This document shows, one piece after another, positions 57,512-64,000 of a stretch of DNA of 64,000 nt. Each line of letters starts with the position of its first letter. Positions within the stretch are counted from its first letter, which is position 1. The position numbers and the translations under genes were made by a program. This DNA comes from Phormidium tanganyikae FI6-MK23 (GTDB lineage Bacteria; Cyanobacteriota; Cyanobacteriia; Leptolyngbyales; Leptolyngbyaceae): assembly GCA_019359175.1 (NCBI GenBank), contig JAHHHU010000010.1, positions 62,001 to 126,000 of the forward strand, read 5' to 3'. The notes under the pieces are model-generated. The model had not been told where the DNA came from. It was given only the letters and a program-made list of their open reading frames with translations, and did not search any database.

Positions 57512-58942
57512 TTACTCGATCGAGCCTTTTGCCGCTTCGTTTCCTGCACTGACCGAAATCAAATTTGGCATAAACGCCTGTCCGATCGGTTTTGCTGGAT
57601 CAGCTTCCAAAGCAGGTGGAACTTCAGCGATCGTGGTTGTCGAATCCGATCCAGGCAACCAGCCCAACAACGGTAACGGCAACAACGTACTCAAATTCGT
57701 AATCAGCACCAGAATCCAGAGGTTATCGAAATTCGTATCGGTCACGCCCAACCAGTGAGTCAGCAGCGCCCCAAACTCATACGACACCAAACCCGATAGG
57801 TTTACAACCGACATTAACAAAGCAAACAAAGTCGCTTCTACTCCCGGTGGGCAGAGTCTCGCCGCCAAAACTAACACAGGCATAAACGCGATCTGTCCCA
57901 TCACGGTCAGAATCAAACTATCGCCCAAACTAAACCAACGATCGTCGATTCCCAACGCTCGATTGGCATGGGTCACCAGCAGCAGCATCGACAGCCCCAG
58001 CACCGCAGAAATCACGTTAGACCAACCGAAAATCACGCGAAATGGAACCGCTTTGAGAAATCTTTGAAACACCCAAATTCCTACGATCGCGGCGATGCTT
58101 GTGACTAACCGCACCCGTCCTAAAAACTCTGGCTCAAAGTCCAGCTCATTCGTTGAGAAGTAAAAGAACGAAGATTCTGCGGTTGGAGTCGCTTGCCAGA
58201 GGAACAGAAACGCAGTCGGCAACCAAATCGATTTCTGTGTGACTGCTTGCTTAAGCTGCTTCAACTGATCGCCCACGATCGCCCAATTTGTTCTCTCTGT
58301 CACAGGCGATTCTGAAATCAGCCACGCAACACCAGACACAATCAGCGGAAACGTTGCAGTAATTAAAAAGATCGCGCGGGTATCAAACTGCTGAAGTAGC
58401 GCCCCGCTAAAATATGCCGTAATCAAGCCCCCGACCGCAGATGCGCCCCAACTGAGCGCTTGTAACGATCCTGCGCCGCTGACCGATTCGCCCCGCGCTC
58501 GCTCAACCACCAGCGAATCGACAATCACATCCGCGATCGCAGTCGATAATGATCCGAGCGAAATCGCCAAGGTCGCCGCCCATGCAGAATGTACGACAGT
58601 AGCAAGGAGAACCCAAGCGATCGCACCGAGAAAACCGGATAGTACTAGATAAGGACGACGACGATAGCCAAAGATCGGCAACCCATCGGAGATAAACCCA
58701 AACAGCGGTTTGATCATCCACGGTAGCGCGACGATCCCCAACAGTGCCGATACTTCCGCCGGATTGAGGTGCAGCTCGTCTTTGAGAAAGAAGCTCACTG
58801 CCAACCGAGCCAAACCGAGAATTCCCTGAACAAAATAGACCAGGAGAATCGCGATCAACTCTGCCGATGGCTCATGACCGAAGAAGATCTTCTCAGTGAT
58901 GGATGCCTTGATTTTGCTAAAGCCAGATTCAGAAACAATCAT
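57512..58942 (-). CDS. Folate/biopterin-type transporter (FBT family, MFS)
   Basis: The 476-residue protein (ATG 58942) has about 12 hydrophobic helices and the FBT core: VYFVQGILGLARLAVSFFLK, LLGIVALPWMIKPLFGFISD and GYRRRPYL. Cyanobacterial and plant members carry folates or pterins. A TTG at 58969 would add nine residues; the ATG is preferred. Confidence 0.85.
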   Translation of the reverse strand: MIVSESGFSKIKASITEKIFFGHEPSAELIAILLVYFVQGILGLARLAVSFFLKDELHLNPAEVSALLGIVALPWMIKPLFGFISDGLPIFGYRRRPYLVLSGFLGAIAWVLLATVVHSAWAATLAISLGSLSTAIADVIVDSLVVERARGESVSGAGSLQALSWGASAVGGLITAYFSGALLQQFDTRAIFLITATFPLIVSGVAWLISESPVTERTNWAIVGDQLKQLKQAVTQKSIWLPTAFLFLWQATPTAESSFFYFSTNELDFEPEFLGRVRLVTSIAAIVGIWVFQRFLKAVPFRVIFGWSNVISAVLGLSMLLLVTHANRALGIDDRWFSLGDSLILTVMGQIAFMPVLVLAARLCPPGVEATLFALLMSVVNLSGLVSYEFGALLTHWLGVTDTNFDNLWILVLITNLSTLLPLPLLGWLPGSDSTTTIAEVPPALEADPAKPIGQAFMPNLISVSAGNEAAKGSIE

Positions 58943-59115
58943 TGATGATTCTTTACAATTATCAATCAATCGCTTTCATCATATCGCTATATCTAAAACC
59001 GAGGAGAATTCTCATTCCAAAGTTGAGTATTTGCTGATGCCTACCAAAAAATCCGCTTCAATCTCTCATGGTCAGATAAGATTTATGTATTAATCCCTAC
59101 CGTCTGATTAATACT

Positions 59116-59144
59116 TTGACACTTTTCGTAATATTAGTTAATAT
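59116..59144 (+). promoter_or_regulatory. Strong sigma-70-type promoter of hli
   Basis: TTGACA (59116-59121) is followed after exactly 17 bases by TAATAT (59139-59144). Transcription would start near 59151 and the hli start codon is at 59177. This also argues against the ATG at 59156, which would be almost leaderless. Confidence 0.75.
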
Positions 59145-59176
59145 ATTTACAGCTAATGCGTTTCAGAGTACTAATC

Positions 59177-59356
59177 ATGCAAGACACACAGAAATTGACG
59201 GCAACGGATGTAGAAAACCGCAACGCTTGGAAGTTTGGCTTCACCCCGCAAGCTGAACTGTGGAACGGTCGACTCGCAATGATCGGTTTTGTCGCTGCTT
59301 TAGCTACAGAATACTTGTCGGGTGGTGGAACGCTTCACTTCCTGGGTCTGCTTTAA
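59177..59356 (+). CDS. hli: High-light-inducible protein (chlorophyll-binding, one helix)
   Basis: The 59-residue protein contains [20 protein letters not shown], the chlorophyll-binding one-helix motif shared with LHC proteins. HLIPs protect the photosystems and chlorophyll biosynthesis in high light. The ATG at 59177 ([16 protein letters not shown]) is chosen because of the promoter; the frame is open from 59156. A terminator follows 43 bases after the stop codon. Confidence 0.95.
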   Translation: MQDTQKLTATDVENRNAWKFGFTPQAELWNGRLAMIGFVAALATEYLSGGGTLHFLGLL

Positions 59357-59399
59357 TGTTTTTCCTCTAAATTCTGGTCAACCTTGAAAGCTAGTCTTG

Positions 59400-59433
59400 C
59401 GGGTATCTCATCATTGAGATGCCCGATTTTTTG
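59400..59433 (+). terminator. Intrinsic terminator of hli
   Basis: CGGGTATCTCA and TGAGATGCCCG form an 11-bp stem with a 4-base loop (one G-T pair), followed by ATTTTTTG. A short, strong terminator. Confidence 0.9.
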
Positions 59434-59474
59434 TGCTGTAATTCAGAAGTTTATCAATACGAATCGATGCCGAG

Positions 59475-59581
59475 ATCTTCGCCCTCATCCCCTAGCCCCT
59501 TCTCCCAATCTGGGAGAAGGGGAACCGGAGTCTTGCTCCCTCTCCCAATTTGGGAGAGGGTTGGGGTGAGGGCGAGAAGAT
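59475..59581. repeat. GC-rich compound palindrome (interspersed-repeat type)
   Basis: Two near-identical hairpins occur in tandem: CCCCTTCTCCCA/TGGGAGAAGGGG (12 bp, 59496-59522) and CCCTCTCCCA/TGGGAGAGGG (10 bp, 59538-59560). Outer arms TTCGCCCTCATCCCC and GGGGTGAGGGCGAGAAG close the unit. It looks like a dispersed palindromic element of the sort seen between genes in cyanobacteria. It fills most of the hli-ackA spacer. Confidence 0.8.
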
Positions 59582-59634
59582 TCTGCAACGATCTACCTGA
59601 TTTAAGTCACGATCCTTAGAAGCTTCAGTTGCCC

Positions 59635-60855
59635 ATGAAAGTTCTCGTTCTCAATGCTGGCTCCAGTAGTCAAAAAAGCTGTCTTTATGATCTGGATGAG
59701 TCTTTGCCGTTGCTTGCAGCGCAATCCGCGATCGAGCCTCCTGCTCCAATTTGGGAAGCGCAGATCGATTGGACAGTCCAGCCCGGAAACGCTGTGCTGA
59801 AGATCAAGGCGAACGGAACCAAGGTTGAACGATCGATAGACTCAATCGATCGTTCAACGGATACTTTGCAAATGCTGAATACGCTTTCTGAAGGTGAGAC
59901 GAAAGTGATTCATCAGACTCGCGAGATTGATATCGTTGGGCATCGGATTGTTCACGGTGGGCAACACTATCGTCAAAGTGTCCGAATTGATCAGACCGTG
60001 AAAGATACGATCTCGGATCTGGCTCAATTTGCTCCGCTGCACAATCCCGCAAATCTGCAAGGTATCGAAGCGATCGAACAAAGCTTAGGCGATGTTCCAC
60101 AGGTGGCTGTGTTCGATACTGCTTTTCATGCGACTTTATCGCCTGCTGCCAGTATTTACCCAATTCCCTACGAATGGTACGAAAAGGGCGTGCAGCGGTA
60201 TGGCTTTCATGGCATTAGCCATCAGTATTGTGCAAATCGCGCGGCTCAGTTGTTGGGGCATGAGTTAAGTGATTTGAGGTTAGTGACTTGTCATTTGGGA
60301 AATGGCTGTTCGTTAGCCGCGATCGAGAACGGACAGAGCATTGATACGACGATGGGATTTACCCCGCTTGAAGGCTTGATGATGGGCAGTCGATCGGGAT
60401 CAATCGATCCCGGTGTTCTGCTTTATCTGATGCGAGAAGGAGCTTATACGATCGACGAAGTGGAGCAAGTTTTAAACAAAAAATCCGGCTTACTTGGCAT
60501 TTCAGGCATTTCGAGCGATTTGCGCCAAGTGACAAGTTCAGAAACAGAGCAATCAAAACTTGCGATCGAGACTTACATTCATCGATTGCGCTCGGGAATT
60601 GGTTCGATGATCGGCAGTTTAAGTGGACTTGATGCGATCGTTTTTACCGCAGGCGTAGGAGAGAATTCTGCATTGATCCGATCGCGCACTTGTGAAGCGT
60701 TTCGTTGGTTAGGAATTGAAATCGATCCGGAGAAGAACCAATCTTCGCCTGTCGATCAAGACATCTCAACTCGATCGTCAAAGGTGAGAATTCTTGTGAT
60801 TCACACTCAGGAGGATTGGGCGATCGCGCAAGACTGCTGGAAATTAAGTCGATAG
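59635..60855 (+). CDS. ackA: Acetate kinase
   Basis: The 406-residue kinase starts MKVLVLNAGSSSQKSCLYDL. It has the ACKA/ASKHA series: VGHRIVHGGQHYRQSV, VAVFDTAFHATLSP, RYGFHGISHQY, CHLGNGCSLAAI, GFTPLEGLMMGSRSGSIDPG, and FTAGVGENSALIR near the end. It makes acetyl phosphate/ATP in acetate metabolism. The ATG at 59635 is preferred over the TTG at 59629. pta is not adjacent. Confidence 0.95.
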   Translation: MKVLVLNAGSSSQKSCLYDLDESLPLLAAQSAIEPPAPIWEAQIDWTVQPGNAVLKIKANGTKVERSIDSIDRSTDTLQMLNTLSEGETKVIHQTREIDIVGHRIVHGGQHYRQSVRIDQTVKDTISDLAQFAPLHNPANLQGIEAIEQSLGDVPQVAVFDTAFHATLSPAASIYPIPYEWYEKGVQRYGFHGISHQYCANRAAQLLGHELSDLRLVTCHLGNGCSLAAIENGQSIDTTMGFTPLEGLMMGSRSGSIDPGVLLYLMREGAYTIDEVEQVLNKKSGLLGISGISSDLRQVTSSETEQSKLAIETYIHRLRSGIGSMIGSLSGLDAIVFTAGVGENSALIRSRTCEAFRWLGIEIDPEKNQSSPVDQDISTRSSKVRILVIHTQEDWAIAQDCWKLSR

Positions 60856-60875
60856 ATATTTTTCGATCAAAGCAT

Positions 60876-61991
60876 CTACGATCGTGCGTACCAAATCGCC
60901 TCGATCGTATTGGCTAAATTTAAGCCAGATGCGCGCAGATCCGTATCCGAATCTAACAAAGCTGTGACGTGCCCCAACTTGCGACCTGGACGCGACTCTG
61001 ATTTGCCGTACCAATGCACAAAGGTTTGTGGAAGTTGTGCGATCGCGGCTCTTTTCTCTAAATAATCGCTTTCCGCCTGCTCAAATCCAAGCAGATTCAC
61101 CATCACGACTCCTCCGCAAGTCAACGCTGCACCACCCAAAGGTAAACCGCTCACGGCTCGAAGCTGCTGTTCAAACTGTGAGGTTTCGCAAGCTTCGATC
61201 GTGTAATGACCTGAATTGTGAGTTCGCGGTGCAATCTCGTTGACCAAAACGCGATCGTCTTTCGTCAAAAAGAATTCAATCCCATAGATGCCAACCACTT
61301 CTAATCGATCGAGAAGCGTGTGGGCGATCGCAGAAATTTCTCGTGCAACTGATTCTGAGACTTCAGCGGGAGCAATCACACAACGGCAAACTTGATTCTC
61401 TTGCTGAGTTTCGACCACTGGATAAACGACAATCTCGCCCCTAATCGATCGCGCTGCCATCACTGCCAACTCACGATCAAACGGAACAAATTCTTCAGCC
61501 ACGATCGGAACTGATTGAAGTTTCGCGATCGCGGCATCCCACTCCGTTTGATCTCGAATAATCAACGTTCCTTGACCGTCATATCCCAAGCGGCGAGTTT
61601 TGATCACGATCGGAAATGAAACGGGCGGTTCTTCAGGTATCCAAAAATTCGGGGTCGGTAAATCATTCGCTTTGAGAAAACAGCGCTGATCGTACTTATC
61701 TAGAAGCGGCTTGAGCGCAGACAAACTAGGACGAAAGCAAGCAGATTGAAGCTGAGAGAGGGCATCGAGATCGACGAATTCGTTTTCAAACGTAATCACA
61801 TCGACACGATCGCTTAATTTCGCTGTCGCTTCAGCATCATTCACAGGTGCGAAGAGCGTTTCTTTTGCGATCGACACCGCTGGATCTGCGGAGCTTGGGG
61901 TTTGAATTACCAACTCTATGCCTAATTTTTCTGCCGCATCTGCCATCATCCACGCCAACTGTCCGCCCCCAATCACCCCAACCCGATTCAT
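60876..61991 (-). CDS. purK: N5-carboxyaminoimidazole ribonucleotide synthase
   Basis: The ATP-grasp enzyme of purine synthesis (AIR + bicarbonate) has the N-terminal GVIGGGQLAWMMADAAEKLG, the ATP-grasp loop (IVIKTRRLGYDGQGTLII), VAEEFVPFDRELAVM, and NEIAPRTHNSGHYTIEACE. The length, 371 residues, matches PurK. It is convergent with ackA across 20 bases and is probably the last gene of the CbiG-C/pentapeptide/purK group. Confidence 0.93.
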   Translation of the reverse strand: MNRVGVIGGGQLAWMMADAAEKLGIELVIQTPSSADPAVSIAKETLFAPVNDAEATAKLSDRVDVITFENEFVDLDALSQLQSACFRPSLSALKPLLDKYDQRCFLKANDLPTPNFWIPEEPPVSFPIVIKTRRLGYDGQGTLIIRDQTEWDAAIAKLQSVPIVAEEFVPFDRELAVMAARSIRGEIVVYPVVETQQENQVCRCVIAPAEVSESVAREISAIAHTLLDRLEVVGIYGIEFFLTKDDRVLVNEIAPRTHNSGHYTIEACETSQFEQQLRAVSGLPLGGAALTCGGVVMVNLLGFEQAESDYLEKRAAIAQLPQTFVHWYGKSESRPGRKLGHVTALLDSDTDLRASGLNLANTIEAIWYARS

Positions 61992-62000
61992 ACACGCCTC

Positions 62001-62519
62001 CTAAGACGGGCAGCCTAGCGATTCGCGCGTGTCCACTCCGGTTTTTGAATTTGTGCCCTGAGCCACTTCGCACAGTTCTCGAATTTGTGCGCGATCGAGG
62101 ATTGCTCCCGTAAAATCTGCCCCCGTGATATTAACATCCAGAAACGCACTCCGCAGCAGCATCGCATCGGTCAGATTCGCATCGCTCAAATCGACGCGCA
62201 CCATCGGCACTTGATCCACCATCGCCTGCTGCAAATTCGCCCCGTGCAAATTCGTTTCTGTCATATTTGATGCGCTCATCGCTGCACCCGACAAATCTGC
62301 ATTCGAGAAATTCGCATCGGTTAAGTTTGCGTTGGTAAATTCTGCAAATCTCAGCGTTTGACCCGAAAAATCTTGCTTTCTGACATCGGCATTGCTGTAC
62401 GACAACGGCGGACGATACTGCTGATCGTACTTTTTCCCTACGATCGGATCAGCGACTGCACTCGTCATCATCCAAACGCTATACATCAAAGTCAATAGAC
62501 CGATCGCGAATCGCTTCAT
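62001..62519 (-). CDS. Secreted or lumenal pentapeptide-repeat protein
   Basis: From ATG 62519 the protein has a signal peptide (MKRFAIGLLTLMYSVWMM...AVADP) and then about a dozen pentapeptides of the A(D/N)LxX form: FTNANLTDANFSNADLSGAA and later DLSDANLTDAMLL, DFTGAI. Similar proteins lie in the thylakoid lumen or periplasm; function is unknown. Its start overlaps the end of the CbiG-domain gene by 41 bases. Confidence 0.85.
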   Translation of the reverse strand: MKRFAIGLLTLMYSVWMMTSAVADPIVGKKYDQQYRPPLSYSNADVRKQDFSGQTLRFAEFTNANLTDANFSNADLSGAAMSASNMTETNLHGANLQQAMVDQVPMVRVDLSDANLTDAMLLRSAFLDVNITGADFTGAILDRAQIRELCEVAQGTNSKTGVDTRESLGCPS

Positions 62520-62925
62520 GCCCTGCCGCCAAATCAACATTCCTCAGCTTATCGCATGGAGAAATTTGCGCGATCGCAATTGTCACTGTTTTCTTGATCA
62601 CTTGTTTCGGTACGCGCAGAACTCCTGATCCTGCTGCACAGATTGCCGCCGCTTCCGCCACACTCGGCGTTCCAATTCGATTGATTGAAGGATTCGGGAC
62701 AGCGATCGCTTGAAGTTGCTCCACTGAAAATAAAGACAAAGGAAGACGACGATCTTCGCAATATTCTAATAATCCTGTTTCGTCAGACTTGCGATCAACT
62801 GTCGCGATTCCGACGATCGCGGTTTCAGCTAACTTGTACTGTTCGAGAACTTGAGCGATCGCGTGTTCGACCACTTCTTTTGAAGTTCCACGCCGACATC
62901 CGATTCCGATCCAAAGCGTCCGCAA
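62479..62925 (-). CDS. Cobalamin-synthesis CbiG C-terminal-domain protein (CobE-like)
   Basis: The 148-residue protein has the CbiG_C core: LWIGIGCRRGTSKEVVEHAI, ATVDRKSDETGLLEYCEDRR, and SVAEAAAICAAGSGVLRVPK. Alone it matches CobE, of unclear function in B12 synthesis. No other cobalamin genes are adjacent. It shares its 3' end with the pentapeptide gene. Confidence 0.85.
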   Translation of the reverse strand: MRTLWIGIGCRRGTSKEVVEHAIAQVLEQYKLAETAIVGIATVDRKSDETGLLEYCEDRRLPLSLFSVEQLQAIAVPNPSINRIGTPSVAEAAAICAAGSGVLRVPKQVIKKTVTIAIAQISPCDKLRNVDLAAGHEAIRDRSIDFDV

Positions 62926-63096
62926 AATACACCAAAGAAAATTAACTCTTTACCAAATCATGATAGAACTTAAATGTTGCTCAGTAATTTAGCGAGTACC
63001 ATTTTACACTTAGGTAAAGTTAGTGCAGAATGAGACAAATCAGGGTGCGGTACATACGGGATCACGGCTTGTCACTTACGTATTAAGGCACCTGCA

Positions 63097-64000
63097 ATGC
63101 AAGTTTCTACGCGCTCGGTTCTCCCGATTCTTCTGACCCTGACGGCTGCGGCACTCACGACAGGATGCGACGATGCCTACGATGCAGTTCGCGCTTCTAC
63201 ACCTGAACTCACGAAAGATCTCGCCCTTGGTGATCCTGCGTACTACGTAAATTTGGGGCACGAATTTCAGCTTAGTCGCAAATATGACGAAGCGATCGCG
63301 GTATACCGAAAAGCGATCGTGCTTGACATGGAAAATGCAGATGCCTACAACGGGTTAGGTGAAGTTTTGGCAGCCCAACGGCGAACAGAAGAAGCGATCG
63401 CGTCGTATCGTCGCTCGATCGAGATTAATCCCCAAAATGCAGCAGCCTACACGGGTTTGGGAAATGCGCTTGCCGATCGCAAACGCCTCGAAGAAGCGAT
63501 CGCGGCTTATCGTCGCTCGATCGAAGCGAATCCGAAACAGATGAACGCTTACGCTGGATTGGGTAACGTACTGGCACAGCAAAAGAAAATCCCTGAAGCG
63601 ATTGAGTCTTATCAACGCGCGTTAGATGCGCCTGAGAAAACGGAAACGGCGCAAGCGATCGCGTTTGTCGGTTTGGGTCGAGCGCTGCAAACTCAAGGAC
63701 GGGACGACGAAGCAATCAAACTGTTTCGCAAAGCAACAGAGATTTCACCCGAAAATACTTGGGCGCACATTTTTCTCGGTCATGCTTTGGCAAATCAGAA
63801 TCAGTATGACGACGCGATAGCAGCCTATCGTCAAGTGTTGAGCCAACCGAGTGAGCGAAAGGGCAATCTCGGCAATAATCACGCGATCGCGCTCAATGGT
63901 TTAGGTTCAGCGCTGCAACGTCAGGGAAAAGTCAAAGAAGCGATCGCACAGTATGAGAAAGCGATCGATACCGATTTGAACTATGAAGCGGCTCAGAACA
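63097..64000 (+). CDS. TPR-repeat lipoprotein (3' end outside window)
   Basis: The protein starts MQVSTRSVLPILLTLTAAAL with a lipobox (LTTGC), so it is a lipoprotein. At least seven TPR units of 34 residues follow, such as YYVNLGHEFQLSRKYDEAIA and AYNGLGEVLAAQRRTEEAIA. TPRs are protein-binding superhelices. The sequence continues open to the window end. HIP1 octamers encode the EAIA part in three consecutive repeats exactly 102 bases apart. Confidence 0.9.
   Translation, partial: MQVSTRSVLPILLTLTAAALTTGCDDAYDAVRASTPELTKDLALGDPAYYVNLGHEFQLSRKYDEAIAVYRKAIVLDMENADAYNGLGEVLAAQRRTEEAIASYRRSIEINPQNAAAYTGLGNALADRKRLEEAIAAYRRSIEANPKQMNAYAGLGNVLAQQKKIPEAIESYQRALDAPEKTETAQAIAFVGLGRALQTQGRDDEAIKLFRKATEISPENTWAHIFLGHALANQNQYDDAIAAYRQVLSQPSERKGNLGNNHAIALNGLGSALQRQGKVKEAIAQYEKAIDTDLNYEAAQN

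Noticed and set aside
58951-58968. HLR1-like direct repeat near hli and the FBT gene
   Set aside because: Only the first half, TTTACAAT, fits; the second half differs at several places and lies inside or at the start of the FBT gene, not at the hli promoter.
1-64000. tRNA, rRNA, CRISPR and transposase genes
   Set aside because: Spacers were read on both strands for tRNA T-loops, direct-repeat arrays and transposase motifs. None was seen; the repeats found are small.

Overview
The window reads as chromosomal DNA of a cyanobacterium. The evidence is the very dense GCGATCGC (HIP1) octamers, a high-light-inducible protein gene, a carotenoid oxygenase, a folate/biopterin-type transporter, a CYP120-like P450, cyanobacterial small families (DUF3143, DUF3611) and the lysA-cdaA-uppS order. 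Gene content suggests a Leptolyngbya-like lineage, but the sequence alone does not fix the genus. No rRNA, tRNA, CRISPR array, transposase gene or prophage was found. Mobile or decayed material is limited to small repeats and gene remnants. LAYOUT. 0-9.6 kb: mscL (cut by the window edge), clpC, rimI, a second GNAT gene, a decayed toxin-antitoxin patch, then lysA-cdaA-uppS (diaminopimelate/lysine, c-di-AMP, undecaprenyl-PP: all linked to the envelope), a Uma2 gene and a coupled J-domain/DUF3143 pair. 9.7-17.1 kb: a Crp/Fnr regulator, rlpA, phzF, then a small-gene island with one intact and two broken Uma2-type genes, an M28 peptidase, a secreted caspase-like protease with an EF-hand loop, and a cupin. 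17.1-26 kb: pilD-type prepilin peptidase, pheT, a YciI protein, an FG-GAP protein, recF and a P2A calcium-type ATPase. 26-36 kb: a Walker-degenerate ATPase with an XRE protein, a Gfo/Idh/MocA oxidoreductase, leuD, a CYTH phosphatase, a PfkB kinase, a P450, remnants of a GNAT gene and a DNA methyltransferase, a CDF transporter, a HAD hydrolase and a stand-alone DALR protein. 36-40.7 kb: a second Crp/Fnr regulator, an LpxB-related protein and an NmrA/AI-2E/DUF3124 operon. 40.8-56 kb: a long run of plus-strand genes: DUF3611, HdeD, a 1223-residue membrane hydrolase, BrkB, a 14-TM MFS transporter, glucose 1-dehydrogenase, a GH63-like glucosidase, SMP-30 lactonase and a polyferredoxin fused to a cyclic-nucleotide-binding-like domain. 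56-64 kb: carotenoid oxygenase and folate/biopterin transporter, hli, ackA, purK, a pentapeptide protein, a CbiG C-domain protein and a TPR lipoprotein cut by the window end. HOW THE GENES MAY WORK TOGETHER. The 40.8-56 kb run looks like a membrane-stress plus sugar-oxidation unit: a glucosidase could release glucose, the dehydrogenase oxidise it to gluconolactone and the lactonase open the ring. Two genes in it carry single-base frameshifts 1.3 kb apart, so the unit is either decaying or affected by sequence errors. The carotenoid oxygenase and the CYP120-like P450 could form a retinoid route, though they are 24 kb apart. The two Crp/Fnr proteins carry recognition helices like that of NtcA. 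The least described items are a 24-base in-frame mini-insert found in two Uma2 genes, the caspase-like/EF-hand protease beside an M28 peptidase, and the 1223-residue protein with two separate hydrolase-type signatures.
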